From: Limibacterium fermenti
Lineage (GTDB): Bacteria; Bacteroidota; Bacteroidia; Bacteroidales; Dysgonomonadaceae
Reading direction: 5' to 3'
Length of the DNA stretch: 64,000 nt
Assembly (NCBI RefSeq): GCF_041902845.1
Contig: NZ_CP159486.1
Location: forward strand, 1,922,001-1,986,000
A program made the translations under genes and the position numbers. The stretch's first letter is position 1, and every line of letters begins with the position of its first letter. The notes beneath the pieces are model-generated. The model saw only the letters and a program-made list of their open reading frames with translations, did no database searches and was not told the origin of the DNA. Of the stretch, positions 51,635 through 59,975 are shown in pieces.

Positions 51635-54253
51635 TCAGTGTTTCTCAAACATATTCAACAACGGAATGCTTATTCTTACGCCCAATCGGTCGAATTGTCT
51701 TCCTTCAAATCCTGCGAACACCCCTATCCGTCCCATCCCCATCCATCCGACGGAATATCCGCCTTCAAAATAAAACTGTCCGTTATCAGTCGCGAGACCA
51801 TTGATATGGACGGCTTCATCCAACAGATATTCTTGCAAAAACGGCAGGTTTTTTATCAATAAATAGTCCGATTGATACGTTATATGCCCTTCCGCCCACC
51901 ATTCTTTAGCGGCGGTGTAAGGAGGCAGCAAGTTGAATCCATTCTCAAACGAGGTATCGGTAAACAGCATCGGATGAACCGTAAAATATTTATAATCATA
52001 AGGGTAAAGACGATTCGAGTTCAAATAACCTCCGCCGGCCAACGTATACTGAAGACGGTCGAAAACAGTCCGGTTGATTTGTTGGGTAACCGAAAAAGAC
52101 ATCCGGTCGTAATTCGGGGAGCGCATACTGTTAAAAAGCCCGGTTCCCTTTTCATACAGGAGCGAGAATGTCGGATAAAGCGAGGAGTCATATTCCTTTT
52201 TTCCATCCCGGATCCGGTAACGGTAAAAAGGCGTATAGGTAACGCCGGCACGCCATACCGCAGCGGTGTGAGGCGCATAAGCGACGTTATCCGGAACAGG
52301 GGTTTGCAAAAGATTAAAAGACGTCCGGTTGGCGAGCGGTTGCCGTTCTTCCCATAGAAAACCGGCGAGCAAACGAAGTCCGTTCACGAGATCAATCCCG
52401 TTCTCTATACGCAAGAAACGACTGTCGTAAAACCGGATATAATTACTTCCGAGTCCCAAAGCGGCAAGAGAATTCATCCATCTCGACACGCCACACGCAC
52501 GCTTCACATCATTGGAGATATGCCCCGCCGATAAAGACAAGTGTCCGAGCGACATGGGCGCATAGTCGACCGCCGCCGCCACTTGCCAAACGGCTTTTTG
52601 CCGGGCGGTGGTGTAATAAACCGACGGAGCCACCGACAACGCTTTCCCGCCGTCCGTTTCATAGCGGAATGTAAGCGCTTGCCCGAGCCAGAAACCATCC
52701 ACGAAATTATACTCTTTTACCGCACGAGCCAATCCGCTGTAACCCAACGATGCGTTTTTCCCGAGCTTCCAAGTGTCGCCGGCGAGAAGCTTAGCAGGGA
52801 GTCCTTTGCGGCTTTCCCCGACAGATATCACCACGTTGTCCGATTCTGATCCGGCAGCGTGCGGGCCGCCACCGCCTAAAGAGTCCTGAAGGCGGTAACT
52901 GATGCGTTCGTCGTCATGGAGGGGTAATTTACGAACTTGCGCCCAATAGGTCGAGTCATGCATCCAAGCCAATGAATCGACTTCCATCTTCACCCGTTCG
53001 ATCTCTTTGATTTCTAACGAACGGCGCTCGTTTTTCACCTTTTCCGGTTCCGAAACGTCCGTCATCAGCTTCGCCATCTTTCGCGCCTCTTTGTCGGTGA
53101 TTTTTTCCTTTTGGGCAAACTCCTCCAGTTGCTTGATGCGCTGCGGCCGGTTGGGAGAAGCCGCTTTTCCCGCAATTTTCGACACTTGCCGCTGCGAAAT
53201 AGCGGCCGACGAATTGAGAGCGACCGAATTATATTGAATGGAAGCATAATACCGTCCCGATGCTTTTATCCCCATCGTATTCATTTTCATCGATAAATCA
53301 TACGTCGTAGGTAAAAACACCGACGGTTTCACTTCATGATAATTGATACGGTAGTGCATCGTGATGCCTAATTCTTTGGAGATCAAGTCGGCAATGTAGA
53401 CATTCCACGTATTGCTCAAAATATGAATATAGCCCGACAGCAGATCGGCGCTTTTCTTTTTGGGAATTACGTGAATAATATAAAGGGTCTGGTCGCCTAC
53501 GACGCCGGTATCTTCGAGGCGGAAGGTATAATAGGTAAAGGCATTCATGGAAAGCGGCGAAATCTGTCCTCCGAATTGTTCGTTGTAAATAGACGAAGTC
53601 AGGGTGTTCAACCCCTTGTTCATATTGAATTCTTTCGGCACCGACGTTTTCAAAGCTACGACTTTCTGATGATACGTATCGGGGGAGAGAAAACGGACCT
53701 GGTTCTCCGACTCCACAATCATCGGTTTGCCTATCAAGGTATTTATATCTACATTCTCATTATTTACTTTAACGCTCCGCTTCAAGAGCGCCGGTATTTT
53801 ATCGATGGTAAAAGTTCCTTTGATATACGCTTCGGAGGTATATTCTTTTACTTGATAACGGTAATGGGGCGCATAGGCAATGGCTTTGCGCATAATGCGA
53901 TAAGCCGGGTCTTCGGCATTCCGGTCGGGATGCACCAACACTTCTTCCAAGAGATAGGTTTTTTCCTCCAATTCTATACGGACGGATGCACCGGAGCGGC
54001 CGATTGTAATGGGTTTCGTTAAGGTTTCGTATCCCAACGACCGGAATTCAAAGGTATATGCGCCCTCGTGCAATGTCATGCGGAATTGCCCCGAATCATC
54101 GGCGGCGATCCCCCTCGCGAGTTCGTGAATATAAATCGTGGAATTGGGAACCGGCTCTCCTTTCTTGTTAACAATCGTCCCCAAAAGGGTTTGCGCAGAC
54201 AAATTGCCGGCAAACAAAACAAAACCGATGATGCACAGAAGACAGGTTTTCAT
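51635..54253 (-). CDS. DUF5686 outer-membrane protein with carboxypeptidase-regulatory-like domain
   Basis: 872 residues. Signal peptide (cleavage near NLSAQ), then a carboxypeptidase-D-regulatory-like domain (about 22-100, LLGTIVNKKGEPVPNSTIYIHE), then the DUF5686 region (about 105-872) ending in a beta-barrel with an aromatic-rich end (FEGRQFDRLGVRISIPLLNMFEKH). Proteins of this type are large Bacteroidota outer-membrane proteins of unknown function. A 15-bp palindrome (54264-54278) lies 11 bp upstream of its start codon. The 21-bp array begins directly after its stop. Confidence 0.85.
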   Translation of the reverse strand: MKTCLLCIIGFVLFAGNLSAQTLLGTIVNKKGEPVPNSTIYIHELARGIAADDSGQFRMTLHEGAYTFEFRSLGYETLTKPITIGRSGASVRIELEEKTYLLEEVLVHPDRNAEDPAYRIMRKAIAYAPHYRYQVKEYTSEAYIKGTFTIDKIPALLKRSVKVNNENVDINTLIGKPMIVESENQVRFLSPDTYHQKVVALKTSVPKEFNMNKGLNTLTSSIYNEQFGGQISPLSMNAFTYYTFRLEDTGVVGDQTLYIIHVIPKKKSADLLSGYIHILSNTWNVYIADLISKELGITMHYRINYHEVKPSVFLPTTYDLSMKMNTMGIKASGRYYASIQYNSVALNSSAAISQRQVSKIAGKAASPNRPQRIKQLEEFAQKEKITDKEARKMAKLMTDVSEPEKVKNERRSLEIKEIERVKMEVDSLAWMHDSTYWAQVRKLPLHDDERISYRLQDSLGGGGPHAAGSESDNVVISVGESRKGLPAKLLAGDTWKLGKNASLGYSGLARAVKEYNFVDGFWLGQALTFRYETDGGKALSVAPSVYYTTARQKAVWQVAAAVDYAPMSLGHLSLSAGHISNDVKRACGVSRWMNSLAALGLGSNYIRFYDSRFLRIENGIDLVNGLRLLAGFLWEERQPLANRTSFNLLQTPVPDNVAYAPHTAAVWRAGVTYTPFYRYRIRDGKKEYDSSLYPTFSLLYEKGTGLFNSMRSPNYDRMSFSVTQQINRTVFDRLQYTLAGGGYLNSNRLYPYDYKYFTVHPMLFTDTSFENGFNLLPPYTAAKEWWAEGHITYQSDYLLIKNLPFLQEYLLDEAVHINGLATDNGQFYFEGGYSVGWMGMGRIGVFAGFEGRQFDRLGVRISIPLLNMFEKH

Positions 54254-54263
54254 TTTACAGAAG

Positions 54264-54278
54264 ACACTTTGAAAGTGT
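54264..54278. promoter_or_regulatory. Palindrome ACACTTT-G-AAAGTGT before the DUF5686 gene
   Basis: A perfect 7-bp inverted repeat around one base, 11 bp upstream of the start codon. It could be a protein-binding site or a leader hairpin that affects translation. Confidence 0.4.
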
Positions 54279-54286
54279 ATATCACG

Positions 54287-54318
54287 AAAAAGGGGAAAAT
54301 GCCATGATTTTCCCCTTT
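54287..54318. terminator. Terminator after rpmE2
   Basis: AAAGGGGAAAAT pairs with ATTTTCCCCTTT, with A/T-rich ends on both sides; it is read on the minus strand after rpmE2. A second hairpin (TATAAGCGTT, 54337-54346, with AACGCTTATA, 54352-54361) lies right at the rpmE2 stop and lacks a T-tract. Confidence 0.82.
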
Positions 54319-54364
54319 CAAGTAATACGATTAGTGTATAAGCGTTAGGAAAACGCTTATAGGA

Positions 54365-54619
54365 TTATTTCTTTTTACGATTCCCGTAACGGCTCATAAA
54401 TTTATCCACACGTCCGGCAGTATCGACCAATTTTTGCTTACCTGTATAAAAAGGATGCGAGGCGCTGGTGATCTCGAGTTTTACCAAAGGGTACGTAACA
54501 CCATCGATTTCAATCGTTTCCCGTGCATTAATGGTAGAGCGGGAAATAAAAATCTCATCGTTTGACATGTCTTTAAAAACTACCGGGCGATAATTATCCG
54601 GATGCAAATCTTTTTTCAT
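54365..54619 (-). CDS. rpmE2: 50S ribosomal protein L31, type B
   Basis: 84 residues. KKDLHPDNYRPVVFKDMSNDEIFISRSTI and SHPFYTGKQKLVDTAGRVDKFMSRYG mark type B L31, which lacks the zinc-binding Cys residues of type A. Type B forms are often used under zinc limitation, but in Bacteroidota this is commonly the only copy. Promoter TATCTTTG (minus) at 54658-54665; terminator downstream. Confidence 0.95.
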   Translation of the reverse strand: MKKDLHPDNYRPVVFKDMSNDEIFISRSTINARETIEIDGVTYPLVKLEITSASHPFYTGKQKLVDTAGRVDKFMSRYGNRKKK

Positions 54620-54657
54620 TCTATGCTGTTATTTTATAATTGTCTACTTTTGGGACA

Positions 54658-54665
54658 CAAAGATA
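54658..54665 (-). promoter_or_regulatory. Promoter -7 element of rpmE2
   Basis: Minus-strand TATCTTTG 38 bp upstream of the start codon. Confidence 0.6.
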
Positions 54666-54761
54666 GATGTTTCCCGCTAAATAAAAAAATAAAATCTCTT
54701 TTTTTCTTTTGAATGAACAGAACAAAAGGGTTGCGACGGGAATAAATTGAGCCGAAAATGA

Positions 54762-54769
54762 TACCTTTG
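54762..54769 (+). promoter_or_regulatory. Promoter -7 element of cinA
   Basis: TACCTTTG 29 bp upstream of the start codon; divergent from the rpmE2 promoter. Confidence 0.6.
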
Positions 54770-54798
54770 CATCTGGAAAAATAGACAGACAATAACAA

Positions 54799-56025
54799 AT
54801 GAAAATTGAAATTATTACCATAGGCGACGAATTGCTTATCGGGCAGGTCATCGATACCAACTCCGCCTGGATGGGCCAGGAGCTTACGCGCGAAGGGTTC
54901 GAAATCAAGGCGATTTCGTCGGTCGGCGATAAAGAAGACGACATTATAAACGCATTGGATATCGCTTTCGGAAGGGCGGACGTCGTTTTGCTGACGGGAG
55001 GCGTGGGGCCTACCAAAGACGATATCACCAAAAATACCCTTTGCCGTTATTTTCACACGTCATTGGTGTTTAACGACGAAGTGCTGGCCAATATTCTGCA
55101 ACTGTTCCGGCAAAGAGATATACAACTCAATGAACTGACCCGTAATCAGGCGTACGTTCCGGAGGCATGCAAGGTGATTCAAAATAAAGCCGGTACGGCG
55201 CCCATCTTATGGTTTCAAAAAGACGAGCAAGTACTGGTGTCCATGCCGGGAGTGCCTTTCGAAATGAAAACGGCGATGACGAACGATATTCTTCCGCGCC
55301 TTCGAAGCTTGTATCAACCGATTCATTATTTACGCCGGTCTTTTACGGTCTCCGGCATTACCGAATCGAAACTCGCCATGCTCTTGAACGACTTTGAGGA
55401 AACGCTTCCTTCAGGCTTCTCATTGGCATACCTCCCTTCTTTCGGCGTTATTCGCCTTCGTTTATCGGCCTGGGGAGATCGTTACGCGTCGGAAATGTCC
55501 CTGCAAGCACACAAATTGGAAGGATTGCTGGGGGCTTTGTTGATCGGCGAAAGTGAAAAGGCCCTGGAGGGATTGTTAGGCGAAAAACTCCGTCAGCGGC
55601 ATCTTTCGATTTCTACCGCCGAAAGTTGTACGGGGGGCCACATCGCCCATCGCATAACCTTGATTCCCGGAGCATCGGAATATTATAAGGGCAGCATTGT
55701 TTCCTACAGCAACGCCGTAAAAGAAGACCTGTTAAAGGTCAGTCCTACTTTATTGCAAACACAGGGAGCCGTCAGTCGCGAAGTGGCGGAACAAATGGCT
55801 CGGAATGTGGCCGATCGACTCAAAACCGATTGCAGCATTGCCGTTTCGGGAATTGCCGGCCCCGATGGCGGCTCGGAAGAAAAGCCGGTAGGCACTGTGT
55901 GGGTTTGTACTTTTTACCACGGCGAGACCGAGGCACAATGCTATCACTTGGGCGGCAACCGGGAGGAAATCATTTTGCGCACCACACAAGTAGCGCTCAT
56001 GCAAATGATCAGGATGATAGGATGA
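54799..56025 (+). CDS. cinA: CinA-family nicotinamide mononucleotide deamidase-related protein
   Basis: 408 residues. N-terminal MoaB/MoeA-like COG1058 domain (about 1-170, IITIGDELLIGQVIDTNSAWM and LTGGVGPTKDDITKNTLC), and C-terminal PncC-type amidase domain (about 255-405, STAESCTGGHIAHRITLIPGASEYYKGSIVSYSN, AVSGIAGPDGGSEEKPVGTVW). The family hydrolyses NMN or ADP-ribose in pyridine nucleotide recycling; the competence link is historical. Full length and complete. Confidence 0.93.
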   Translation: MKIEIITIGDELLIGQVIDTNSAWMGQELTREGFEIKAISSVGDKEDDIINALDIAFGRADVVLLTGGVGPTKDDITKNTLCRYFHTSLVFNDEVLANILQLFRQRDIQLNELTRNQAYVPEACKVIQNKAGTAPILWFQKDEQVLVSMPGVPFEMKTAMTNDILPRLRSLYQPIHYLRRSFTVSGITESKLAMLLNDFEETLPSGFSLAYLPSFGVIRLRLSAWGDRYASEMSLQAHKLEGLLGALLIGESEKALEGLLGEKLRQRHLSISTAESCTGGHIAHRITLIPGASEYYKGSIVSYSNAVKEDLLKVSPTLLQTQGAVSREVAEQMARNVADRLKTDCSIAVSGIAGPDGGSEEKPVGTVWVCTFYHGETEAQCYHLGGNREEIILRTTQVALMQMIRMIG

Positions 56026-56098
56026 AGGATGAGGGATGTTTGTGACACATCCCCTAATCCGTTCATCGGTGAAAATAGATTTTACCCGCTTCAGGCGT

Positions 56099-57124
56099 TT
56101 ATTGCCAGTTAAGGATTACCTTTCCACATTGTCCGCTTTCCATTACGTCGAAACCTTTTTGGAAGTCATCGACCGAATAACGATGCGTAATAATAGGGGT
56201 TAAGTCAAGCCCCGATATCAACATCTGTTCCATGGCATACCATGTTTCCCACATTTCGCGCCCATAAATACCTTTCAGGGTAAGCGCCTTGAAGATGATC
56301 GAATTCCAATCGACCGTCGTGTTATTCGGAAGGATTCCCAACAACGAGATCTTGGAGCCGTTATACATATTATCGATCATTTCGCGGAAGGCAGCCGGTG
56401 CACCCGACATTTCAAGCCCCACATCGAAGCCGCGCATATTGAGTTGTTTCACAGCCTGTGCTATCGTTTCTCCTTTTGCGGGATTGACAGTAAGAGTCGC
56501 CCCCATCTTGCGGGCGATGTCCAACCGATACTCACTCATATCGCTCACGACAATATAACGAGCTCCGGCAAAACGGCTGATAGCCACAGCCATATTTCCG
56601 ATCAACCCGGCGCCGGTAATCAATACATCTTCTCCCAATAAAGGAAAGGAAAGCGCCGTATGAGTTGCATTCCCGAACGGATCCATAATGGACGCTATCT
56701 CATCGGGAATACGAGGATCGAGTTTCACCACATTGGCTGCGGGTAACGAAAGATACTCGGCAAAAGCGCCGTCACGGTTCACTCCCACCCCGACAATGTT
56801 TTCACATACATGCCGTTTGCCCCGGCGGCAATTACGGCAATGTCCGCAGGCAATATGCCCTTCGCCGGTCACACGGTCGCCGATCTTCAGGTTCTCGACG
56901 CCCTTGCCCATATCTACTATTTCCCCCATATACTCATGGCCTATCGTCATGGGTGTTTTAATGGTTTTCTGCGACCAATCATCCCATTTATAAATATGGA
57001 GATCCGTACCGCAGATCGCCGTCTTTTTTATTTTAATCAGGACATCGTTCACACCAATCGACGGAACGGGAACATCTTCCATCCAAAGCCCTTTTTCAGG
57101 ACGTAATTTTACTAAAGCTTTCAT
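56099..57124 (-). CDS. tdh: L-threonine 3-dehydrogenase
   Basis: 341 residues, zinc-dependent medium-chain dehydrogenase. Oxidises threonine to 2-amino-3-oxobutyrate, which Kbl splits to glycine and acetyl-CoA. Catalytic zinc site KKTAICGTDLHIYKWDDW and GHEYMGEI, structural zinc Cys cluster CGHCRNCRRGKRHVC, NAD-binding VLITGAGLIGNMAVAISRFAG. kbl is encoded just upstream on the same strand, separated by 110 bp that include a 7-bp tandem array. Confidence 0.95.
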   Translation of the reverse strand: MKALVKLRPEKGLWMEDVPVPSIGVNDVLIKIKKTAICGTDLHIYKWDDWSQKTIKTPMTIGHEYMGEIVDMGKGVENLKIGDRVTGEGHIACGHCRNCRRGKRHVCENIVGVGVNRDGAFAEYLSLPAANVVKLDPRIPDEIASIMDPFGNATHTALSFPLLGEDVLITGAGLIGNMAVAISRFAGARYIVVSDMSEYRLDIARKMGATLTVNPAKGETIAQAVKQLNMRGFDVGLEMSGAPAAFREMIDNMYNGSKISLLGILPNNTTVDWNSIIFKALTLKGIYGREMWETWYAMEQMLISGLDLTPIITHRYSVDDFQKGFDVMESGQCGKVILNWQ

Positions 57125-57167
57125 ATAAATTGATAATTAACAATTGACAATGCATAATCCGTAACGG

Positions 57168-57237
57168 GTAATTTGTAATTCGTAATTCGTAATTTGTAAT
57201 TCGTAATTTGTAATTTGAATTTAGTAATTCGTAATTA
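57168..57237. repeat. Ten phased 7-bp units overlapping the kbl stop codon
   Basis: GTAATTT, GTAATTC, GTAATTC, GTAATTT, GTAATTC, GTAATTT, GTAATTT, GAATTTA, GTAATTC, GTAATTA run without indels. The last unit includes the kbl stop (57235-57237). Confidence 0.8.
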
Positions 57238-58425
57238 CTGAATCACTCCCAGTTTCTTACCGATCTTCACGAATGCGGCAATTCCCCTGTCGAGATATTC
57301 CCGTTCATGTCCGGCCGACAATTGTACCCGGATGCGGGCTTCGCCTTTGGGAACCACGGGATAATAAAAGCCGGTTACATAAATACCTTCCTCCAACAGT
57401 TCCGCGGCAAATTGCTGCGAGAGTTTGGCATCATACAACATTACCGCACAAATAGCGGACTGAGTAGGTTTTATATCAAATCCGGCCTCTTTAATCTTCT
57501 GCACGAAGTAAGCAACATTTTCGTGTAGCTTATCTTGCAGCCGGTTCGATTCTTCGAGCAGTTCGAAAGCCTTTATTCCGGCAGCCGCCACCAATGGGGG
57601 AATAGAGTTTGAGAACAGATAAGGGCGTGAACGCTGGCGAAGCATATCGATAATCTCTTGATGGCCGGTGGTAAACCCTCCGATGGCTCCGCCGAATGCC
57701 TTTCCTAATGTTCCGGTAATAATATCCACTTTTCCCATAAGCTGATAGCGTTCGGATACCCCCCGGCCCGTCTTCCCGACCACTCCGGCCGAATGGCTTT
57801 CATCCACCATCACCATCGCGTCATATTTATCGGCGAGTTGCATAATCTTATCCAGCGGAGCGACATTTCCGTCCATGGAGAAAACGCCGTCGGTCGCAAT
57901 CAGGCGGAAGCGTTGTTGCTGAGCCTCTTTCAGTTTTTCTTCGAGATCAGCCATGTCGGCATTTTTATACCGGTAGCGTTTGGCCTTGCAAAGACGTACG
58001 CCGTCTATGATAGAAGCATGGTTAAGGGCATCGGATATGATAGCGTCTTCATCGGTGAGCAAAGGCTCGAACAAACCTCCGTTGGCGTCGAAGCAGGAGG
58101 CATAAAGTATCGTGTCTTGCGTCCCGAAGAATTTACTGATGGACGCTTCCAATTGTTTGTGTAAATCCTGTGTTCCACAGATAAAGCGGACGGACGACAT
58201 GCCGTAGCCTCTTTCATCCAGCGCCTTTTTAGCCGCTTCGATCAGCTTCGGGTGATTCGACAATCCCAAATAGTTATTGGCGCAAAAGTTCAACACCTCC
58301 TGTCCGGAAGTGATTTTTACCTCCGCTTGCTGCGGCGATACAATGATTCGTTCGTCTTTGTATAGTCCTGCGTCTTTAATGGCGGTTAATTCGTCGTGCA
58401 GGTATTCTTGCATTTTTCCGTACAT
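57235..58425 (-). CDS. kbl: Glycine C-acetyltransferase (2-amino-3-ketobutyrate CoA ligase)
   Basis: 396 residues, PLP-dependent alpha-oxoamine synthase. NFCANNYLGLSNHPKL opens the domain; MVDESHSAGVVGKTGRG holds the cofactor Asp; the PLP Lys is in IITGTLGKAFGGAIGGFTTG. Works with Tdh in threonine breakdown to glycine and acetyl-CoA. Flanked on both sides by short tandem arrays. Confidence 0.96.
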   Translation of the reverse strand: MYGKMQEYLHDELTAIKDAGLYKDERIIVSPQQAEVKITSGQEVLNFCANNYLGLSNHPKLIEAAKKALDERGYGMSSVRFICGTQDLHKQLEASISKFFGTQDTILYASCFDANGGLFEPLLTDEDAIISDALNHASIIDGVRLCKAKRYRYKNADMADLEEKLKEAQQQRFRLIATDGVFSMDGNVAPLDKIMQLADKYDAMVMVDESHSAGVVGKTGRGVSERYQLMGKVDIITGTLGKAFGGAIGGFTTGHQEIIDMLRQRSRPYLFSNSIPPLVAAAGIKAFELLEESNRLQDKLHENVAYFVQKIKEAGFDIKPTQSAICAVMLYDAKLSQQFAAELLEEGIYVTGFYYPVVPKGEARIRVQLSAGHEREYLDRGIAAFVKIGKKLGVIQ

Positions 58426-58724
58426 AATATATTTATTTTAGATATCTATAAATTAGTTAATTAGCAAATGAGCAAATGAGCATATTAGCAAATGAGCAGA
58501 TGAGCAGATGAGCAAATGAGCAGATGAGCAAATGAGCAGATGAGCAAATGAGCAGATGAGCAGATGAGTAAATGAGCGAATTGGTGATACTTTGTCAGTA
58601 GACATTGTGAACCGCGACCATCAATCTCCTTCAATCTTTCACCAATCTTCATCTATCAATCATTCATCAATCTTCCATCAATCTTCCATCAATCTTCCAT
58701 CAATCTTTTTCAATCTCTCATCAA
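58426..58724. other. 299-bp gap between kbl and ribBA filled mainly by two short tandem arrays
   Basis: Holds an 8-bp array (58462-58581) and an 11-bp array (58618-58727). The 36 bp between the arrays and the about 35 bp next to kbl show nothing definite. A kbl promoter must lie here but no clear -7 element was found. Confidence 0.6.
58462..58581. repeat. Fifteen phased 8-bp units
   Basis: TAGCAAAT, GAGCAAAT, GAGCATAT, TAGCAAAT, GAGCAGAT and so on to GAGCGAAT, 15 units with no indels. Variation is mainly A/G at position 6. Confidence 0.88.
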
Positions 58725-58727
58725 TCA
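58618..58727. repeat. Ten 11-bp units overlapping the ribBA stop codon
   Basis: The core unit is CATCAATCTTC; about ten 11-bp units are seen, the central ones (58665-58705) nearly perfect. The array runs into the ribBA stop codon (58725-58727). Confidence 0.78.
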
Positions 58728-59975
58728 TTTGAGATTATGAAGAATATGCCCCATACGGTTCTTTTTCGTTTCCATATAAAACTTATTATATTGATTCGGC
58801 TTAATCTCCAAAGGAACATTCTCGACGACCCGTAAGCCGTACGATTCGAGACCGATGCGTTTTTTAGGATTGTTGGTCATCAAGCGCATATTCGTCACGC
58901 CGAGGCTACGCAATATCTGCGCCCCCACGCCGTAATCCCTTTCATCGGCGCGATATCCTAAATGCAGATTGGCATCTACCGTATCCAACCCATTCTCTTG
59001 CAACTTATAAGCGGCGGCTTTCGCCATTAGCCCGATTCCGCGCCCTTCCTGATTCAAGTAGACCAATACGCCTTTCCCTTCTTTTTCGATCAACTGCAAA
59101 GCTTTGTGAAGTTGTTCTCCGCATTCGCAACGCAGGGAGCCAAAGATGTCGCCGGTTACGCAAGATGAATGCACCCGCACGAGGATCGGTTCCTCTTCTT
59201 TCCATTCCCCTTTCATTAAGGCAACATGCTCGAGACCGTTCGATTTCTGTAAAAAAGGAATCATAATGAAGTTCCCGTATTCGGTAGGCAAATGCACCAT
59301 TTCGCCTCTTTCAATCAACGACTCGCGTTGCAACCGGTACTTGATAAGCTCGGCCACAGACACGATTTTTAAATGAAAAGCTTCGGCCATTTCCATTAAT
59401 TCCGGCAAGCGGGCCATAGAGCCGTCTTCTTTCTTAATTTCGGCTAACGCGCCGGCGGGATATAATCCGGCAAGGCGGGCAAAGTCAACGGTTGCTTCGG
59501 TATGTCCCGCCCGGCGTAAAACCCCTTTGTTCATCGCGCGTAAAGGAAATACGTGCCCCGGACGGCCGAAATCTTCGGGTGCGGTGTCATGACGCGTCAA
59601 AGCAAGAATCGTTTGGGCACGGTCATAAGCCGATATACCGGTCGTGCATCCGTGAGTAAGGAGGTCGACGGAAACGGTAAAAGGGGTCGCATGCACGGAC
59701 GTATTATTGGTTACCATCATCGGCAAGTCTAATTCTTCGGCACGTTCCTGCGTGATGGGGGCGCAAATGAGTCCCCGTGCATGCGTTTCGAGGAAATTGA
59801 CTTTTTCCGGCGTAATGTGTTCGGCTGCGATAATCAGATCGCCTTCATTTTCCCGGTCCTCATCGTCTACGACAATGATAAAATTTCCTTTACGAATCTC
59901 TTCTATCGCATCTTCTATCGAATCTAATTTAATTTCTTGCTGCATATCTTGTTTACTAAATAATTTTATTTTCAA
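58725..59975 (-). CDS. ribBA: Bifunctional DHBP synthase / GTP cyclohydrolase II
   Basis: 416 residues. The N-terminal RibB domain (about 15-215) carries VVDDEDRENEGDLIIAAE and the GHTEATVDFARLAG segment. The C-terminal RibA domain (about 220-410) has the zinc site CVTGDIFGSLRCECGEQL and LVYLNQEGRGIGLMAK. Both domains keep the expected motifs, so it supplies both precursors for riboflavin. It overlaps the 5' gene (LptF/G family) by 4 bp. No FMN riboswitch is seen ahead of it, as expected for an internal gene. Confidence 0.96.
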   Translation of the reverse strand: MKIKLFSKQDMQQEIKLDSIEDAIEEIRKGNFIIVVDDEDRENEGDLIIAAEHITPEKVNFLETHARGLICAPITQERAEELDLPMMVTNNTSVHATPFTVSVDLLTHGCTTGISAYDRAQTILALTRHDTAPEDFGRPGHVFPLRAMNKGVLRRAGHTEATVDFARLAGLYPAGALAEIKKEDGSMARLPELMEMAEAFHLKIVSVAELIKYRLQRESLIERGEMVHLPTEYGNFIMIPFLQKSNGLEHVALMKGEWKEEEPILVRVHSSCVTGDIFGSLRCECGEQLHKALQLIEKEGKGVLVYLNQEGRGIGLMAKAAAYKLQENGLDTVDANLHLGYRADERDYGVGAQILRSLGVTNMRLMTNNPKKRIGLESYGLRVVENVPLEIKPNQYNKFYMETKKNRMGHILHNLK

